64,000 nt of DNA from Actinomycetes bacterium (GTDB lineage Bacteria; Actinomycetota; Actinomycetes; Streptosporangiales; Streptosporangiaceae), in NCBI GenBank assembly GCA_021793235.1, contig JAJYTD010000010.1, forward strand, positions 57,166 to 121,165, read 5' to 3'. A model generated the notes under the pieces. It saw only the letters and a list, made by a program, of their open reading frames with translations. It did no database searches and was not told the DNA's origin. Shown piece by piece: positions 8,241 to 17,586 of the stretch (its first letter is position 1; each line of letters starts with the position of its first letter). A program made the translations under genes and the position numbers.

Positions 8241-8681
8241 GGCGCTCCTCACCGGTCGTGACCGTGCCGCTGCCCCGATTCTGCTGCGTCGACGTGCGGA
8301 GAAGGGCCTTCCACCACGCTGCTTTCCGCATTTTTGCCCGATCTGTCCAGCGGGTGGTCACCGTGGATGAATGGACCGGAACAGTGGCCAGAGCGGCCCC
8401 GCTCCCGACCGTGTGCCTGGTTTCACCCCGAAGGTGCAAAAAATCCGGCGGACAACGGCGCTATTGCGATGGTAAATAGTATGTTCGTGGATTTCTCGGG
8501 ATTCTTTTCTATTGCGCAATTTTTTCCGGCCTATTCACTGGCCAACGCTTGCGCATACGGCTCGGTCTGGTTTCTTTTTTTCTGCTTCTGGGCAGGTCAA
8601 CGTCTGTCTGCTCGCATGAGTACAGACGCCATTCCGTTCTTCACTAACCAGTTTCGGGCCTCTTAAATCTGAGGAGAAGCA
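8241..8681. other. Leader/promoter region of the peroxidase gene
   Basis: About 440 bases without a supported gene. The last 240 bases are clearly AT-richer than the surroundings, with T-runs near 8515 and 8575 and GGTAAATAGTATG near 8471, and end in the RBS GAGGAG. This looks like a promoter and long untranslated leader. No defined operator was recognised. Confidence 0.45.
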
Positions 8682-10193
8682 GTGACCGACGTCCGCTCCA
8701 CTGCCAATTCGCGTGTATCTGTCCCTGCCCAGTCCACGGGCGAGGCCTATATCGACACAGCCGCCTACGCGGCCGCTCTGGAAGAGCCGCAGACCTCGAT
8801 TCGCAGCCACGGCTACGAGCCGCGCGGTCTCGACAGCATCCCCGAATCGCCGATGTTCACCGGCCGTTTCGGCCGGATGTTCCGCCACGCGGAACCGTTC
8901 ATCCCCGACCTCGGGCTGATCGACCGACTCGCCAAGGAAGTTTCCGAGCCGACGACGCCGGGGACGGATTTCGACAACCCGGACTTTCCGGCCGGCTACA
9001 CGTTCCTGGGCCAGTTCATCGACCACGACCTGACCTTCGACCCCGTGTCGAGCTTCGAACGGCAGAACGATCCGGATGCGCTGACCGATTTCCGCACCCC
9101 GCGTTTTGATCTCGACAGCATCTACGGGAGGGGTCCCGTGGATCAGCCCTACCTCTATGACCGGTCCGAGAACGGCGAGAAATTCCGGATCGGCGGGCAC
9201 GGGAACGTGGCAGACCTACCGCGCGACGACCAGGGGGTCGCCCTCATCGGGGACCCGCGCAACGACGAGAACCTCATCGTGTCCCACATACAGCTCACGA
9301 TGCTCAAGTTCCACAACAAGGTCGTCGACTGGCTGCGGCGCCCGGAGAACAACGTGCACCGGCGCGCGGGCGAGGACACGTTCACGGCCGCGCAGCGCCT
9401 CGTGCGCTGGCACTACCAGTGGGTGGCCCTGCACGACTTCCTGCCGCGTGTCGTCGACCGCGAGATCCTGGACGATGTTGTGATCCGCGAGCCGCTGGTG
9501 CCCGGCGGGATGCCGGCGGACCGAGCGCGGTTGACGTTCTTCTCGTGGCAGAACCAGCCGTTCATGCCGGTGGAGTTCTCCGTGGCCGCCTACCGGTTCG
9601 GCCACTCACTGGTCCGGCCGGGCTATACGCTGAATCCGGATGTGGGGTTCAAACCGATTTTCACGGCGGAGTCCGCTCACAAGAATCCGCACGCCCACCT
9701 CGGCGGCTTCCGCCCGTTTCCCGACGGCTGGCAGATCAAGTGGCCGCTGTTCTTCCGGATCGGCGATGACGCCGAGGACCCGCAGTTCGGCCGCAAGATG
9801 GACCGCTTCCTGTCCCCGCCGCTGCTGGACCTGCCGCCTGAACAGGCGGAGGGCATCAACAACCTGGCCAAGCGCAACCTGCTGCGCGGGGCCCGGCTCG
9901 GCCTGCCATCAGGGCAGGACACGGCACGAGCGATGGGCGTTGCTCCGTTGACGGGGGATGGGCTGCCGGACCCGGCGCCGCTGTGGTACTACATCCTGCG
10001 CGAGGCAGAGAAGACCGGCAAGCTCGGGCCGGTCGGCGGCCGTATCGTCGCCGAGGTCTTCGCCGGGCTCCTGTCCGATGACCCGGCGTCCTACCTGAGC
10101 ACCGAGCCCGGGTGGACCCCCGTCCTGGGCGCCGGGCCGAAGGGCCGCTTCACCATGTCCGACCTCATCGCCTTTACCGGCTTCGCAGTCTGA
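8682..10193 (+). CDS. Animal-type heme peroxidase (peroxidase-cyclooxygenase superfamily)
   Basis: A 503-residue heme peroxidase. The distal site GQFIDHDLTFD places Asp114 and His115 as in myeloperoxidase, where the Asp also ester-links heme. GDPRNDENLIVSHIQ supplies the catalytic Arg193. The proximal His308 is in YRFGHSLVRPG. HNKVVDWL and PFMPVEFS are further family landmarks. The GTG at 8682 follows GAGGAGAAGCA. No signal peptide is visible although many family members are exported. Bacterial members oxidise halides, thiocyanate or phenols with H2O2. It is monocistronic, with an AT-rich leader upstream and a hairpin downstream. Confidence 0.9.
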   Translation: MTDVRSTANSRVSVPAQSTGEAYIDTAAYAAALEEPQTSIRSHGYEPRGLDSIPESPMFTGRFGRMFRHAEPFIPDLGLIDRLAKEVSEPTTPGTDFDNPDFPAGYTFLGQFIDHDLTFDPVSSFERQNDPDALTDFRTPRFDLDSIYGRGPVDQPYLYDRSENGEKFRIGGHGNVADLPRDDQGVALIGDPRNDENLIVSHIQLTMLKFHNKVVDWLRRPENNVHRRAGEDTFTAAQRLVRWHYQWVALHDFLPRVVDREILDDVVIREPLVPGGMPADRARLTFFSWQNQPFMPVEFSVAAYRFGHSLVRPGYTLNPDVGFKPIFTAESAHKNPHAHLGGFRPFPDGWQIKWPLFFRIGDDAEDPQFGRKMDRFLSPPLLDLPPEQAEGINNLAKRNLLRGARLGLPSGQDTARAMGVAPLTGDGLPDPAPLWYYILREAEKTGKLGPVGGRIVAEVFAGLLSDDPASYLSTEPGWTPVLGAGPKGRFTMSDLIAFTGFAV

Positions 10194-10207
10194 GCGGTAT
10201 GCGCCAG

Positions 10208-10249
10208 CCGGGTGCGGGCGGATGCTTCCGGGCGTCCGCCCGCACCCGG
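10208..10249 (+). terminator. Hairpin terminator of the peroxidase gene
   Basis: CCGGGTGCGGGCGGA and its exact complement form a 15-bp stem around a 12-base loop, starting 15 bases past the stop codon. Confidence 0.7.
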
Positions 10250-10275
10250 CCGTTCCACGGTGCCTGTCCTACGAC

Positions 10276-10329
10276 GTCCCCCGATGAAGCCGACGGGTTT
10301 TCCCGGCACGGGAACGCGCCCCGTGCCGC
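10276..10329. repeat. Dispersed intergenic repeat, copy 1
   Basis: About 54 bases align closely with 37038-37093: both read GTCCCCC, then AAGCCGA, then CGGGAACGCGCCC and GTGCCGC in the same order and spacing. This copy can fold as GGCACGGG/CCCGTGCC. Both copies lie in non-coding spacers. Confidence 0.6.
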
Positions 10330-10769
10330 TGTACAGCATTGGTGAGTAAGCAACTCACCCGCAAGGAACGGGACCTCTACCGCTCCGGGGCGGTCCAGCT
10401 CGTCCACGGCTCCCCGCGGCTCGCCGATCGCGCCGGACACCGCTGTCCGCGGCGTCGCCTTCGCTGATCGCGCGTACGTTCACCGCCGCGATGAGAAAGC
10501 GCGGCGACCGCATCGGTCATCCGCTGCCCGGGTCGGGCTCCGGTACCCCGCGCTACGCGGCTGCCTCCACTGCCGCCCCTCTCGATCCGGAGCCTCGGAC
10601 AGAGCTTGGTGTAAATAGATCAGACAATTACTTTGCAGGCTGTATCCGACTGCGTCAAGGTTGGGTTTGTCGCGGATCGGATGTGCTTATCTCTCCTGAG
10701 CTAGTGTGTCACTGCAGGTAAAGATTTTCTTGGTCCTCTGGTGCCGACCGTCTAGCATGCGATAGTAAA

Positions 10770-10782
10770 TAGATCTGATCTA
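10770..10782. promoter_or_regulatory. Palindrome upstream of the isochorismatase-fold gene
   Basis: TAGATC-T-GATCTA is a perfect 6-1-6 palindrome 56 bases ahead of the start codon, within GTAAATAGATCTGATCTATC. A half-copy (GTAAATAGATCAGA) lies at 10611. Likely an operator; the binding protein is unknown. Confidence 0.45.
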
Positions 10783-10838
10783 TCACATGCAGGTGCGATC
10801 TGTGTAGGAATGCAACTGCCTGACTAAAGGAGTGCAAG

Positions 10839-11447
10839 ATGCTGGTGCCGCGCTCGGACGTCGCGCTCATCGTGGTGGACATGCAGAACGGCTTTCTGGA
10901 CGGCAAGGGGTCCATGGCCGCGCTCGGGTTCGATACCGCACCGCTGGCCGCAGCGGTGCACGGATGCGGTGAGCTGGTGGAGGCCGCCCGTGCGGCAGAC
11001 GTTCCGGTGATCTACACCCGGTACGTCTACCAGCCGGACTACGCCGACGGCGGGCTGCTCCCCGACCACCTGATGCCGGCGATGAAGGATGTCGGGGCAC
11101 TGGCGGCCGGCTCCTGGGATGCCGAGATCATCGACGCGCTCGCCCCCCAGCCAGGCGACCTGGTGATCGACAAGTCGCGGTACAGCGCGTTCCACGGAAC
11201 CCGGTTGGAGCCCGCTCTTACGGCACGGGGTATCCGTTCGCTGGTCGTGTGCGGTGTGACCACCAACATGTGCGTGGAGACCACAGTGCGCGACGCCGGC
11301 CAGCGGGACTATCCGACGTTCACGGTCAGCGACGCCACCGGCGAATTCGACCGGGAACGCCATGAGCACGCGCTCACCACCATCAGCTTCGGGTTCGGCT
11401 GGGTTGTCGACACCGCTACGGTGAGCACGGCATGGGCAACGGAGTGA
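10839..11447 (+). CDS. Isochorismatase-fold cysteine amidohydrolase
   Basis: A 202-residue cysteine hydrolase. The catalytic triad is visible: Asp14 in LIVVDMQNGF, Lys112 in VIDKSRYSAF, and Cys145 in GVTTNMCVETT with the cis-peptide preceding it. This Asp-Lys-Cys set is that of N-carbamoylsarcosine amidase, RutB and biuret hydrolase rather than true isochorismatase, so it probably cleaves an amide or carbamoyl group. AAAGGAGTG precedes the ATG. It is the first gene of the catabolic island and lies just upstream of the GntR regulator, suggesting a step that releases ammonia or a carbamate from the island's substrate. That role is inferred from position. Confidence 0.85.
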   Translation: MLVPRSDVALIVVDMQNGFLDGKGSMAALGFDTAPLAAAVHGCGELVEAARAADVPVIYTRYVYQPDYADGGLLPDHLMPAMKDVGALAAGSWDAEIIDALAPQPGDLVIDKSRYSAFHGTRLEPALTARGIRSLVVCGVTTNMCVETTVRDAGQRDYPTFTVSDATGEFDRERHEHALTTISFGFGWVVDTATVSTAWATE

Positions 11448-11544
11448 CGGTGCCAGAGGCAACGGAAGGCGGGAGCGGCGCAGGTCAGCCCGCCTTTCCC
11501 GGGGGCGGCCAGGCGGCCTGCGCTGCCGCGGGTCAGATGACAAT

Positions 11545-11557
11545 AAGTCAGAGGTTT
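11545..11557. promoter_or_regulatory. GntR-type operator copy 1 (upstream of gntR)
   Basis: AAGTCAGAGGTTT matches one half of the five-copy element ATnAGTCnGACTnAT. A second GTCAGA lies 15 bases earlier at 11532. It is about 140 bases ahead of the gntR start, in position for autoregulation. Confidence 0.55.
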
Positions 11558-11694
11558 AGTGCGGCGGTGTACAATCATGGCTTTGCCGACAGGGTTGACC
11601 CAGCCGCGCCTGTGCGTCCATGCCACGGGTCCGCTCAGGTGGCCGATGCGGCTCTGATGTTCAGTAAAGCCGATTCGTACGGGACGGGGACGCG

Positions 11695-12465
11695 ATGGTA
11701 AAGGGTGACCAGTCGACCCAGGTAGGCCGGGCCAATCTGCGCGTCGATCCCATCCGTCCCGCCTACGAGCAGGTCGCAGATCAACTACGCAGTCTCATCG
11801 TCCAAGGGGAACTGGCCCCGGGCGACCAGCTTCCGATCGAAAGCGACCTCGCGGCCACATTCTCGGTGAGCCGCAGCACGATCAGAGAGGCGCTGCGTTC
11901 CCTTGCCTCCCAGAACCTCGTGTACAGCAGCCGCGGGGTGAAAGGCGGAACCTTCGTCGCCCAGCCGCGTCCGAGCGCGGTCAGCAGTTTCCTGGAGACC
12001 AGTATCGGCCTGCTCAGCGGTGCCGAGCTCGTCGGAATCGACTCCCTGCTGGAGACCCGGGAGCTACTGGAGATCCACGCCGTCCGCATGGCGGCGGGGC
12101 GCGCCGCCGAAGAGCACCTTCTCGGCATGCGCGAGGCGATCGCCCGAGAAGTCGCCGAGACAGAGCGCAAAGCACGGTTCGAGCACCACCGGACCTTCCA
12201 CGAGACCCTGCTGCGCGCATCTGGAAACGAGCTCTTGGAAGTCCTCACCCAGCCCATCTTCCAGGTGCTGCGCTCTCGCTACCTGCGCGATGACTCCCCG
12301 AGTTCGTTCTGGAACGAGGTCGACTCCGACCACGAGGATATCCTCCGCCACATCCAGAACAGGGACGCCGACGCAGCGGCCGAGGCGATGCGGGCCCACC
12401 TGGCCCGGCTCAGCGCCGCCTACCGTCGCGTCGAAGAAGAGCGGCTGGCCCAGGACCACGGATAG
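11695..12465 (+). CDS. GntR regulator, FadR subfamily
   Basis: A 256-residue FadR-type regulator. The winged helix (about residues 20-88) contains YEQVADQLRSLIVQGELAPGD, then SRSTIREALRSLASQNLV and the wing KGGTFVAQP. Residues about 112-245 form the all-helical FCD ligand domain (SLLETRELLEIHAVRMAA, HRTFHETLLRASGNE, DHEDILRHIQNRDADAAAEAMRAHL), which often binds an acid through a metal site. FadR-group proteins recognise short palindromes with GTC/GAC-like half-sites. Five such elements lie in this island's promoters, so this protein is the probable local repressor and its ligand is probably a pathway acid. Confidence 0.88.
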   Translation: MVKGDQSTQVGRANLRVDPIRPAYEQVADQLRSLIVQGELAPGDQLPIESDLAATFSVSRSTIREALRSLASQNLVYSSRGVKGGTFVAQPRPSAVSSFLETSIGLLSGAELVGIDSLLETRELLEIHAVRMAAGRAAEEHLLGMREAIAREVAETERKARFEHHRTFHETLLRASGNELLEVLTQPIFQVLRSRYLRDDSPSSFWNEVDSDHEDILRHIQNRDADAAAEAMRAHLARLSAAYRRVEEERLAQDHG

Positions 12466-12533
12466 CGCCCACGCACGCCCAGGGGCTCGGTCCCCGTGAA
12501 GCCTCTTTTCCGAGTCCCTCAAGGGTCCCGCGC

Positions 12534-13475
12534 TCAGCCGGTGCGCTGCCAGAATTCGAAGAGCCCGCCCCAGGGGGTCAGCAGGGAGAACACAGAGGCG
12601 CCGCCGGAGTAGGTGATGGGACCGCGGACCTCTCCCCAGTCCTGCCCGCTCAGCCGCCGGCGCAGCGCGTCCAGATCGGTGACGGCGCAGCCGAGTACCA
12701 CGTGCGGTGCTGGACCGGCATCAGGGTCGGCGGCGCCGGTGCGTTCGATGAACTCCAGCCGGGCGTTGCGGCGCCGCGGGCCGCGGAACAGCGCCATGGT
12801 GAACTCGGTGCCGTCCGGCAGGGCCATCAGCCGCTCGATCTCGGGTCCGCGGAAGGTCTCCCGGAGGTACATCTCGGCCTCCAGCACTTCGGTCGCGAAC
12901 CGGGAAGCGGCCGTCAGGTCGTCGGTGACGTGCACCATCGCCACCACTTCGCTGACCGGTTCGTCCGGATGCTGTGAGAGCACGCAGCGGTGCCGCTCCG
13001 GCAGATAGCCGACCAGGGCGTGTACCAGGCCCTGAGGGGCTTCGAGCAGGCATTCGTCCACTGCGAACGATGTCCCGAAAAGCTGGTAGTTCTGCGGTTC
13101 GGAACGAAATCGGTAACCCGCGGACCCGAGTCGGGCGTGCATGTCCGAGAAACCGCGGACATAGAAGTCAAAGGCGTGCGGGCCGGTCTCTGCGATAGAG
13201 CGCCGCCGCTGGATCCGCGGCTGCTCCGGAGCCTCGACCAGCCGAAGCCGGCCGCCGGCGCTGCCCGGCCGGGACAGCAGGTGGGCGCGGAGCGGCCCCT
13301 CTGGGGGGAGGTGCCACAGCCACCTGAAGGCCTCCGTGTCCGGGATTTCTCCCTGCTCATGCCGGAAGCCCAGAAAGTCGCGGTAGAGCCGCAGTGCTTC
13401 CTCGGCGTCGGGAGTGATGAGCGTGGTCAGGTCGATGCCGTCGAACACGTCGGCCTCCTTCTGTGGACTGCTCAA
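12534..13475 (-). CDS. Two-domain VOC/glyoxalase-fold protein
   Basis: A 313-residue protein with two vicinal-oxygen-chelate halves. The first begins GIDLTTLITPDAEEALRLYRDFLGF, the second EVVAMVHVTDDLTAASRFATEVL, and the end is SLLTPWGGLFEFWQ with the usual C-terminal metal-ligand Glu. The family includes extradiol dioxygenases, isomerases and epimerases. Its start overlaps the acyl-CoA dehydrogenase stop by four bases (ATGA), so the two are one operon read away from the ABC importer. A role in isomerising or epimerising a CoA ester is possible, but no subfamily motif settles it. Confidence 0.75.
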   Translation of the reverse strand: MSSPQKEADVFDGIDLTTLITPDAEEALRLYRDFLGFRHEQGEIPDTEAFRWLWHLPPEGPLRAHLLSRPGSAGGRLRLVEAPEQPRIQRRRSIAETGPHAFDFYVRGFSDMHARLGSAGYRFRSEPQNYQLFGTSFAVDECLLEAPQGLVHALVGYLPERHRCVLSQHPDEPVSEVVAMVHVTDDLTAASRFATEVLEAEMYLRETFRGPEIERLMALPDGTEFTMALFRGPRRRNARLEFIERTGAADPDAGPAPHVVLGCAVTDLDALRRRLSGQDWGEVRGPITYSGGASVFSLLTPWGGLFEFWQRTG

Positions 13476-14635
13476 TAGCTGCGCGGCAGGCCGAGCGCCT
13501 CGCCCAGCATGTTGCGGACCATCTCATTGCTGACCGGGCTGAACAGCTGCAGCCGGGCGTCGCGGAAGAACATCTGCATGGGGGTCTCCACCGAGAGCCC
13601 GTGGGCGGCCATCAGGCGCATTCCCCGGTCGGTGATGCGTGCGCTCGTTTCGGAGGAGATGAGTTTGGCCATGGCCGAAAGGGACGTGGCGTCGGTGCCT
13701 GCCAAGAGGGCGTGCACCGCCTGGTCCACCAGTGATGTGGCGGCACCGAGTTCGGCCGCGGAGTCGGCCAGCCCGTGCTGGAGTGCCTGCATGCCGCCGA
13801 TCGGCCGGCCGAACGCGCTGCGCTCTCCCGCGTAGGAGAGGGCCAGGTCGAGTGCGCCTCGTCCGATGCCCAGGCTCAGGCAGGCGGCGAGTACCCGTTC
13901 GATGTTGAGGGTGTCGCGCAGCAGGTGGAATCCCCGGCCCGGGGTGCCGATGAGGTGACCCGCGGGCGCCACGGCGTCGGTCAGCACGACCTCGCAGGTT
14001 CCGGCAGCCCGCATACCGGCCAGATGGGTCCGCTGGATGCCGACTCCCGGCTGGTCCGTCGGCACCGCGATGAGAGAGAGGCCGTGTGCCAGGCTCCGGC
14101 CCTCTTCAGGCGGGCTGGTGCGGGCCAGCACGAAGATCAGTTCGGCGTGCTCGGCCAGCGAGATCCACTGCTTGCGGCCGTTCAGCACCCAGCCGTCAGC
14201 GGTCTCCTCGGCACGTGTCCGCAGCCGGAGCAGGTCGGTGCCGACATCGGGCTCGCTCAGCCCGTACGCGCAGATCCGGGAGCCTTCCGCGATACCTGCC
14301 AACCATGCGCGCTGGTCAGAGGTCCCGTGTTCGGCGATGGTGCGGGCCACCATGCCGCACAGTACGTAGTCCACCGCCAGGGACGGCAGGCGCCGGGCGA
14401 TCTCCAGCGTCACCAGCGCGGAGTCGCCAACGTCACCGCCGCTGCCGCCGACCTCCTCGGAGATGCCCAGCCCGAGCAGGCCGGTTTCACCGAGCGCCGC
14501 CCAGACATCGCCGGGGAAGGCGCCCGCGGCATCCACTTCCAGGGTTCGCTGGGTGGGCAGCCGGTCGGAGAGAAGGGCCTGGGCCAGTTCCCGGACCGGC
14601 TTTCGCTGTGGGGTGTCGAGTACCTCGGGAAGCAT
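13472..14635 (-). CDS. Acyl-CoA dehydrogenase (FadE group with the ...LGLPRSY C-terminus)
   Basis: A 387-residue acyl-CoA dehydrogenase. GLSEPDVGTDLL and GRKQWISLAEHAE form the FAD/substrate region in the middle; the C-terminal helix bundle includes RSAFGRPIGGMQALQHGLAD. The usual EGT segment carrying the base is replaced here by FSPVSNEMVRNML, and the protein ends GLPRSY like the second plus-strand dehydrogenase at 33661. This subgroup may place its base elsewhere or work as a partner subunit. It leads a two-gene operon with the VOC protein and is divergent from the ABC importer, with two GntR-type sites in between. Confidence 0.85.
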   Translation of the reverse strand: MLPEVLDTPQRKPVRELAQALLSDRLPTQRTLEVDAAGAFPGDVWAALGETGLLGLGISEEVGGSGGDVGDSALVTLEIARRLPSLAVDYVLCGMVARTIAEHGTSDQRAWLAGIAEGSRICAYGLSEPDVGTDLLRLRTRAEETADGWVLNGRKQWISLAEHAELIFVLARTSPPEEGRSLAHGLSLIAVPTDQPGVGIQRTHLAGMRAAGTCEVVLTDAVAPAGHLIGTPGRGFHLLRDTLNIERVLAACLSLGIGRGALDLALSYAGERSAFGRPIGGMQALQHGLADSAAELGAATSLVDQAVHALLAGTDATSLSAMAKLISSETSARITDRGMRLMAAHGLSVETPMQMFFRDARLQLFSPVSNEMVRNMLGEALGLPRSY

Positions 14636-14666
14636 GGGCCTCCTTCGTGTGGATACCGCTAAGACA

Positions 14667-14681
14667 ATCAGTCTGACTTAT
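14667..14681. promoter_or_regulatory. GntR-type operator copy 2
   Basis: ATCAGTCTGACTTAT is the best copy of the element and a near-perfect palindrome (ATnAGTCnGACTnAT). It lies 32 bases upstream of the minus-strand acyl-CoA dehydrogenase start. Confidence 0.7.
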
Positions 14682-14831
14682 TGGAGAGCAAGGGAGGGCG
14701 GGGGTGTCGTCCGGTGAAGACCCATCCATGCGAGGGAAACATCCATGTCACATCCCACGCATAGAATACGCTGAGACCCCTCACGGGGGATGGTGAAGTC
14801 TTGACCATCACAGTGACCCTCATTACTGTCT

Positions 14832-14847
14832 AACGTCTGAGGTTTAT
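14832..14847. promoter_or_regulatory. GntR-type operator copy 3
   Basis: AACGTCTGAGGTTTAT is a weaker copy with the GTCTGA core, 32 bases ahead of the ABC substrate-binding gene. With copy 2 it frames the divergent promoter. Confidence 0.55.
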
Positions 14848-14878
14848 ATCACGTGCCTCTGCCCCCTGAGGGAGTCTG

Positions 14879-16492
14879 ATGAGTCCAGCAGTGACACCGG
14901 GAAGATCCCGGATCCGGGCGGCCCTGGCCGCCGGAGTGCTTTTCCTGACCTCCGCCTGCGCTGGAGCCATCGCCGATGACGAGCGCGACGATGTCTTTGC
15001 CATGGCCTGGCCGTCGGTCGTCTCGCAGGTGGACCCCAACATCTTCACCGGTCTGCACGTGCCCCAGACCGCCGTCAACTTCATGGGGACCCTGGTCCGC
15101 TACGACCCGGACGCGGCCTCTCCCGACAAGGTCCTCGCTGTGGACGAGCTCGAACCCGAACTCGCCAAGGACTGGTCCGTCAACGAGGACGAGACCGTCT
15201 ACACCATCACCCTCCGCAAGGGCGTCATGAGCCCGTACGGCAACGAGCTCACCACCGAAGACGTCGTCTGGTCCTTCGACCGCCACATCGCTGGAGAGAG
15301 CATCGCGGCCGGTGTCCTGATGCCTTCGGCCAACGTCGACATGGACGAGCCGATCCGCGTCATAGACGACTACACCTTCGAGTACCGGCTCACCGCTCCC
15401 TCGGCCGTGGGTCTGGCGATCCTGCACTACCCCCTTATGGGCATCTACGACTCCACCGAGGCGAAATCGCACGCCACGGAGGAGGACCCGTGGGCCGATG
15501 AATGGCTCTCCACCCACAGCGCCAGCTTCGGCCCCTACAACGTCACCTCGGTCGACCCGGGCAGTGAGGTACGGATGACCGCAAACACCGACTACTGGCG
15601 GCCCGACGAGCCCAAGATCGGCAACCTGGTCATCCGGGCGGTCGCCAACCCCGCCAGCCGGGCCCAACTGCTCATGTCCGGAGAGGTCGACCTCATCCGC
15701 GACCTCCCCTATGAGCAGCTCCCCACCCTGGAGGAGAGCGACCAGGTCGAGCTGGTCGTCAGCGCCGACAGCAACCGGCACAACCTCAGCCTGAACGCCA
15801 ACGACGAACGGATCCAGGACCCCCGCGTCCGGAGGGCGATGAGTCTGGCCATCGACCGCCAGGCGCTCGTCGAAGGCGTCTACAAGGACTACGCCGAACC
15901 GGCGCGCTACGCCATGCCCTCGGTGATGAACACCGAACCCGCCACCGAACCGGTGGAGTACGACCCTGAAGCCGCGCGGGAACTCCTCGCCGAAGCCGGG
16001 GCCGAGGACCTCACCCTGGATCTGACCATCAACTCCGACCGTCCGGGTCCCTACGCCGAGGACATGGCCCGGCTCATCCAGGCCGACCTGCGCGAAGCGG
16101 GCGTCACTGTGCGGATCCGCACCATCGGATCGGCCGCGGACTTCGAAAGCGCGGTCGCCAGCAACAACCTGCCGGCCTTCCTCTACACCGAGCGGCCCAC
16201 CATCGCCGACAGCGGCTACCTGTTCTTCCTCTACCGCCAGTCGGAGTCGTCGCTCAACAACACCAACTACGACAACCCCGAGGCCGACGAGCTGATCGCC
16301 GAAGCGATGCGCACGCCTGACGGCCCCGACCGCGACTCCGTTGTCGACCGACTGCAGGAGATCGTCATGGAGGACACCCCCGTCATCTACCTCACCGAGG
16401 TCCCCGAGGTCGTCGGTACCGTTCCCGACATCGAGGGGTACGTCGCCTACCCGCACGGCGGCGTGGTCGTGTCCCAGCTGGGGCGCGCATGA
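14879..16492 (+). CDS. ABC importer substrate-binding lipoprotein (SBP_bac_5, Dpp/Opp class)
   Basis: A 537-residue extracellular solute receptor. The N-terminus has a basic segment, a hydrophobic core and the lipobox LTSAC, so it is a lipoprotein anchored outside the membrane. The body has SBP_bac_5 landmarks: YTITLRKGVMSPYGNELTTEDVVWSFDRH, RVRRAMSLAIDRQALVEGVY and YDPEAARELLAEAG. The class binds peptides, nickel chelates, sugars or other organic solutes, so the ligand is open. GAGGGAG precedes the ATG. It heads a five-gene importer operon with overlapping stops and starts. Confidence 0.9.
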   Translation: MSPAVTPGRSRIRAALAAGVLFLTSACAGAIADDERDDVFAMAWPSVVSQVDPNIFTGLHVPQTAVNFMGTLVRYDPDAASPDKVLAVDELEPELAKDWSVNEDETVYTITLRKGVMSPYGNELTTEDVVWSFDRHIAGESIAAGVLMPSANVDMDEPIRVIDDYTFEYRLTAPSAVGLAILHYPLMGIYDSTEAKSHATEEDPWADEWLSTHSASFGPYNVTSVDPGSEVRMTANTDYWRPDEPKIGNLVIRAVANPASRAQLLMSGEVDLIRDLPYEQLPTLEESDQVELVVSADSNRHNLSLNANDERIQDPRVRRAMSLAIDRQALVEGVYKDYAEPARYAMPSVMNTEPATEPVEYDPEAARELLAEAGAEDLTLDLTINSDRPGPYAEDMARLIQADLREAGVTVRIRTIGSAADFESAVASNNLPAFLYTERPTIADSGYLFFLYRQSESSLNNTNYDNPEADELIAEAMRTPDGPDRDSVVDRLQEIVMEDTPVIYLTEVPEVVGTVPDIEGYVAYPHGGVVVSQLGRA

Positions 16493-17586
16493 GTACCGCG
16501 ACGCCCCCCGAGACCACCGCTCGGGACGACAGCGCCGTGCCGGAGAGCAGCGGCATGGCTTCCCGCTCCCCCGCCCGACTGGTGAAACTGGTCGGCTCCC
16601 GCCTGCTCTTCGCGGTGGTGGCACTCTTCGCCGTGGTCACACTCTCCTTCCTGTTGGTCAGCCTCACTCCCGGCGACCCGGTCCAGGTGATCGCCGGTGA
16701 CCTGGCCACCGAGGAGCAGCTCGACGCGCTGCGCACCGAACTGGGTCTGGACCAGTCGCTGTGGGCCCGCTATGTCGACTACATCGGTGCCCTGCTCAGC
16801 GGTGATCTCGGCACGTCCTACTACACCAGTACGTCGGTGGCCGGAGAGATCGCCGACCGGCTGCCCGCCACCCTCACCCTGACCGTGCTCTCCATGGCGC
16901 TCGCCGTGATCATCGGCATCGCCGTCGGCGCGGCCGCCGGGTACTTCCGCTCCCGCTGGCAGGACCGCATCCTCAACTCCGGGGTCGGCTTCTTCCAGTC
17001 GATCCCCGACTTCTTCCTCGGCCTGGTCCTCATCTACGCGGGCTTCTTCCTGCTGGGTTGGGCCCCCGCCCCGGTGGGGCAGCTCGACATCATCCAGCTG
17101 CCCCCGCCGTCGGTGACCGGCTTCATCACCATCGACGCCATCATCGCCGGACAGTGGAGCGTCGCCGCTTCGTCGCTGGGGCACCTGGTGCTCCCGGTCC
17201 TGACCCTGGCACTGGTCTATGCGGCGTCCTTCGCCCGGATCGCCCGTTCCTCCATCGGATCCGCGCTGAACTCGCAGCAGGTGCAGTACGCCCGCGCGCT
17301 GGGCCTTCGCGAACGCACGGTCCTGCGCTATGCGCTGGTCGAGGCGCGCTCCAGCGTCCTCACCTACGGCGGCATCGTCTTCGTCACGCTCTTCGGCGGC
17401 GTGGCCATCGTGGAGACGGTCTTCGCCTGGGAGGGCCTGGGCCAGTGGGCGCTGGACGGAATCCTCGGCATGGACATTCCGGTCGTCCAGGGCTTCGTCC
17501 TTGTCGCGGGAGCCATCACCCTGACCGTGTACACGCTGGTCGACATCGCCGTCGCCTGGCTGGACCCGAGGATCTCCCATGGCTGA
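16489..17586 (+). CDS. ABC importer permease, DppB type
   Basis: A 365-residue inner-membrane permease with about six spans. Family features are FLLVSLTPGDPVQVI after the first helix, the ELGLDQSLWARYVDYIGALLSGDLG segment typical of DppB/OppB, and the EAA loop with RALGLRERTVLRYALVEA. It overlaps the binding-protein gene by four bases (ATGA) and pairs with the next gene to form the channel. The first 40 residues are a hydrophilic extension. Confidence 0.9.
   Translation: MSTATPPETTARDDSAVPESSGMASRSPARLVKLVGSRLLFAVVALFAVVTLSFLLVSLTPGDPVQVIAGDLATEEQLDALRTELGLDQSLWARYVDYIGALLSGDLGTSYYTSTSVAGEIADRLPATLTLTVLSMALAVIIGIAVGAAAGYFRSRWQDRILNSGVGFFQSIPDFFLGLVLIYAGFFLLGWAPAPVGQLDIIQLPPPSVTGFITIDAIIAGQWSVAASSLGHLVLPVLTLALVYAASFARIARSSIGSALNSQQVQYARALGLRERTVLRYALVEARSSVLTYGGIVFVTLFGGVAIVETVFAWEGLGQWALDGILGMDIPVVQGFVLVAGAITLTVYTLVDIAVAWLDPRISHG

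Larger units (their letters stand above)
10250..10838. other. Long intergenic region upstream of the amidase, with repeats
   Basis: About 590 bases with no convincing gene. It holds a copy of a dispersed repeat (10276-10329, second copy at 37038-37093) with a small hairpin GGCACGGG/CCCGTGCC. GTG 10342 opens a 41-codon frame without family features. The last 230 bases are AT-richer and contain TAAATAGATC twice (10612, 10766), probably promoter material. Confidence 0.5.

Noticed and set aside
8334..8666. 110-codon plus-strand frame in the peroxidase leader
   Set aside because: The AT-rich leader gives a few hydrophobic codons by chance; no RBS, and it overlaps the likely promoter.
12466..12533. 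Terminator between gntR and the VOC gene
   Set aside because: Only short weak pairings (GGGG/CCCC) are possible; not enough to call.
14849..16624. 591-codon minus-strand frame opposite the ABC binding protein
   Set aside because: Antisense shadow with repetitive Val/Gly/Asp composition; the lipoprotein on the plus strand is unambiguous.
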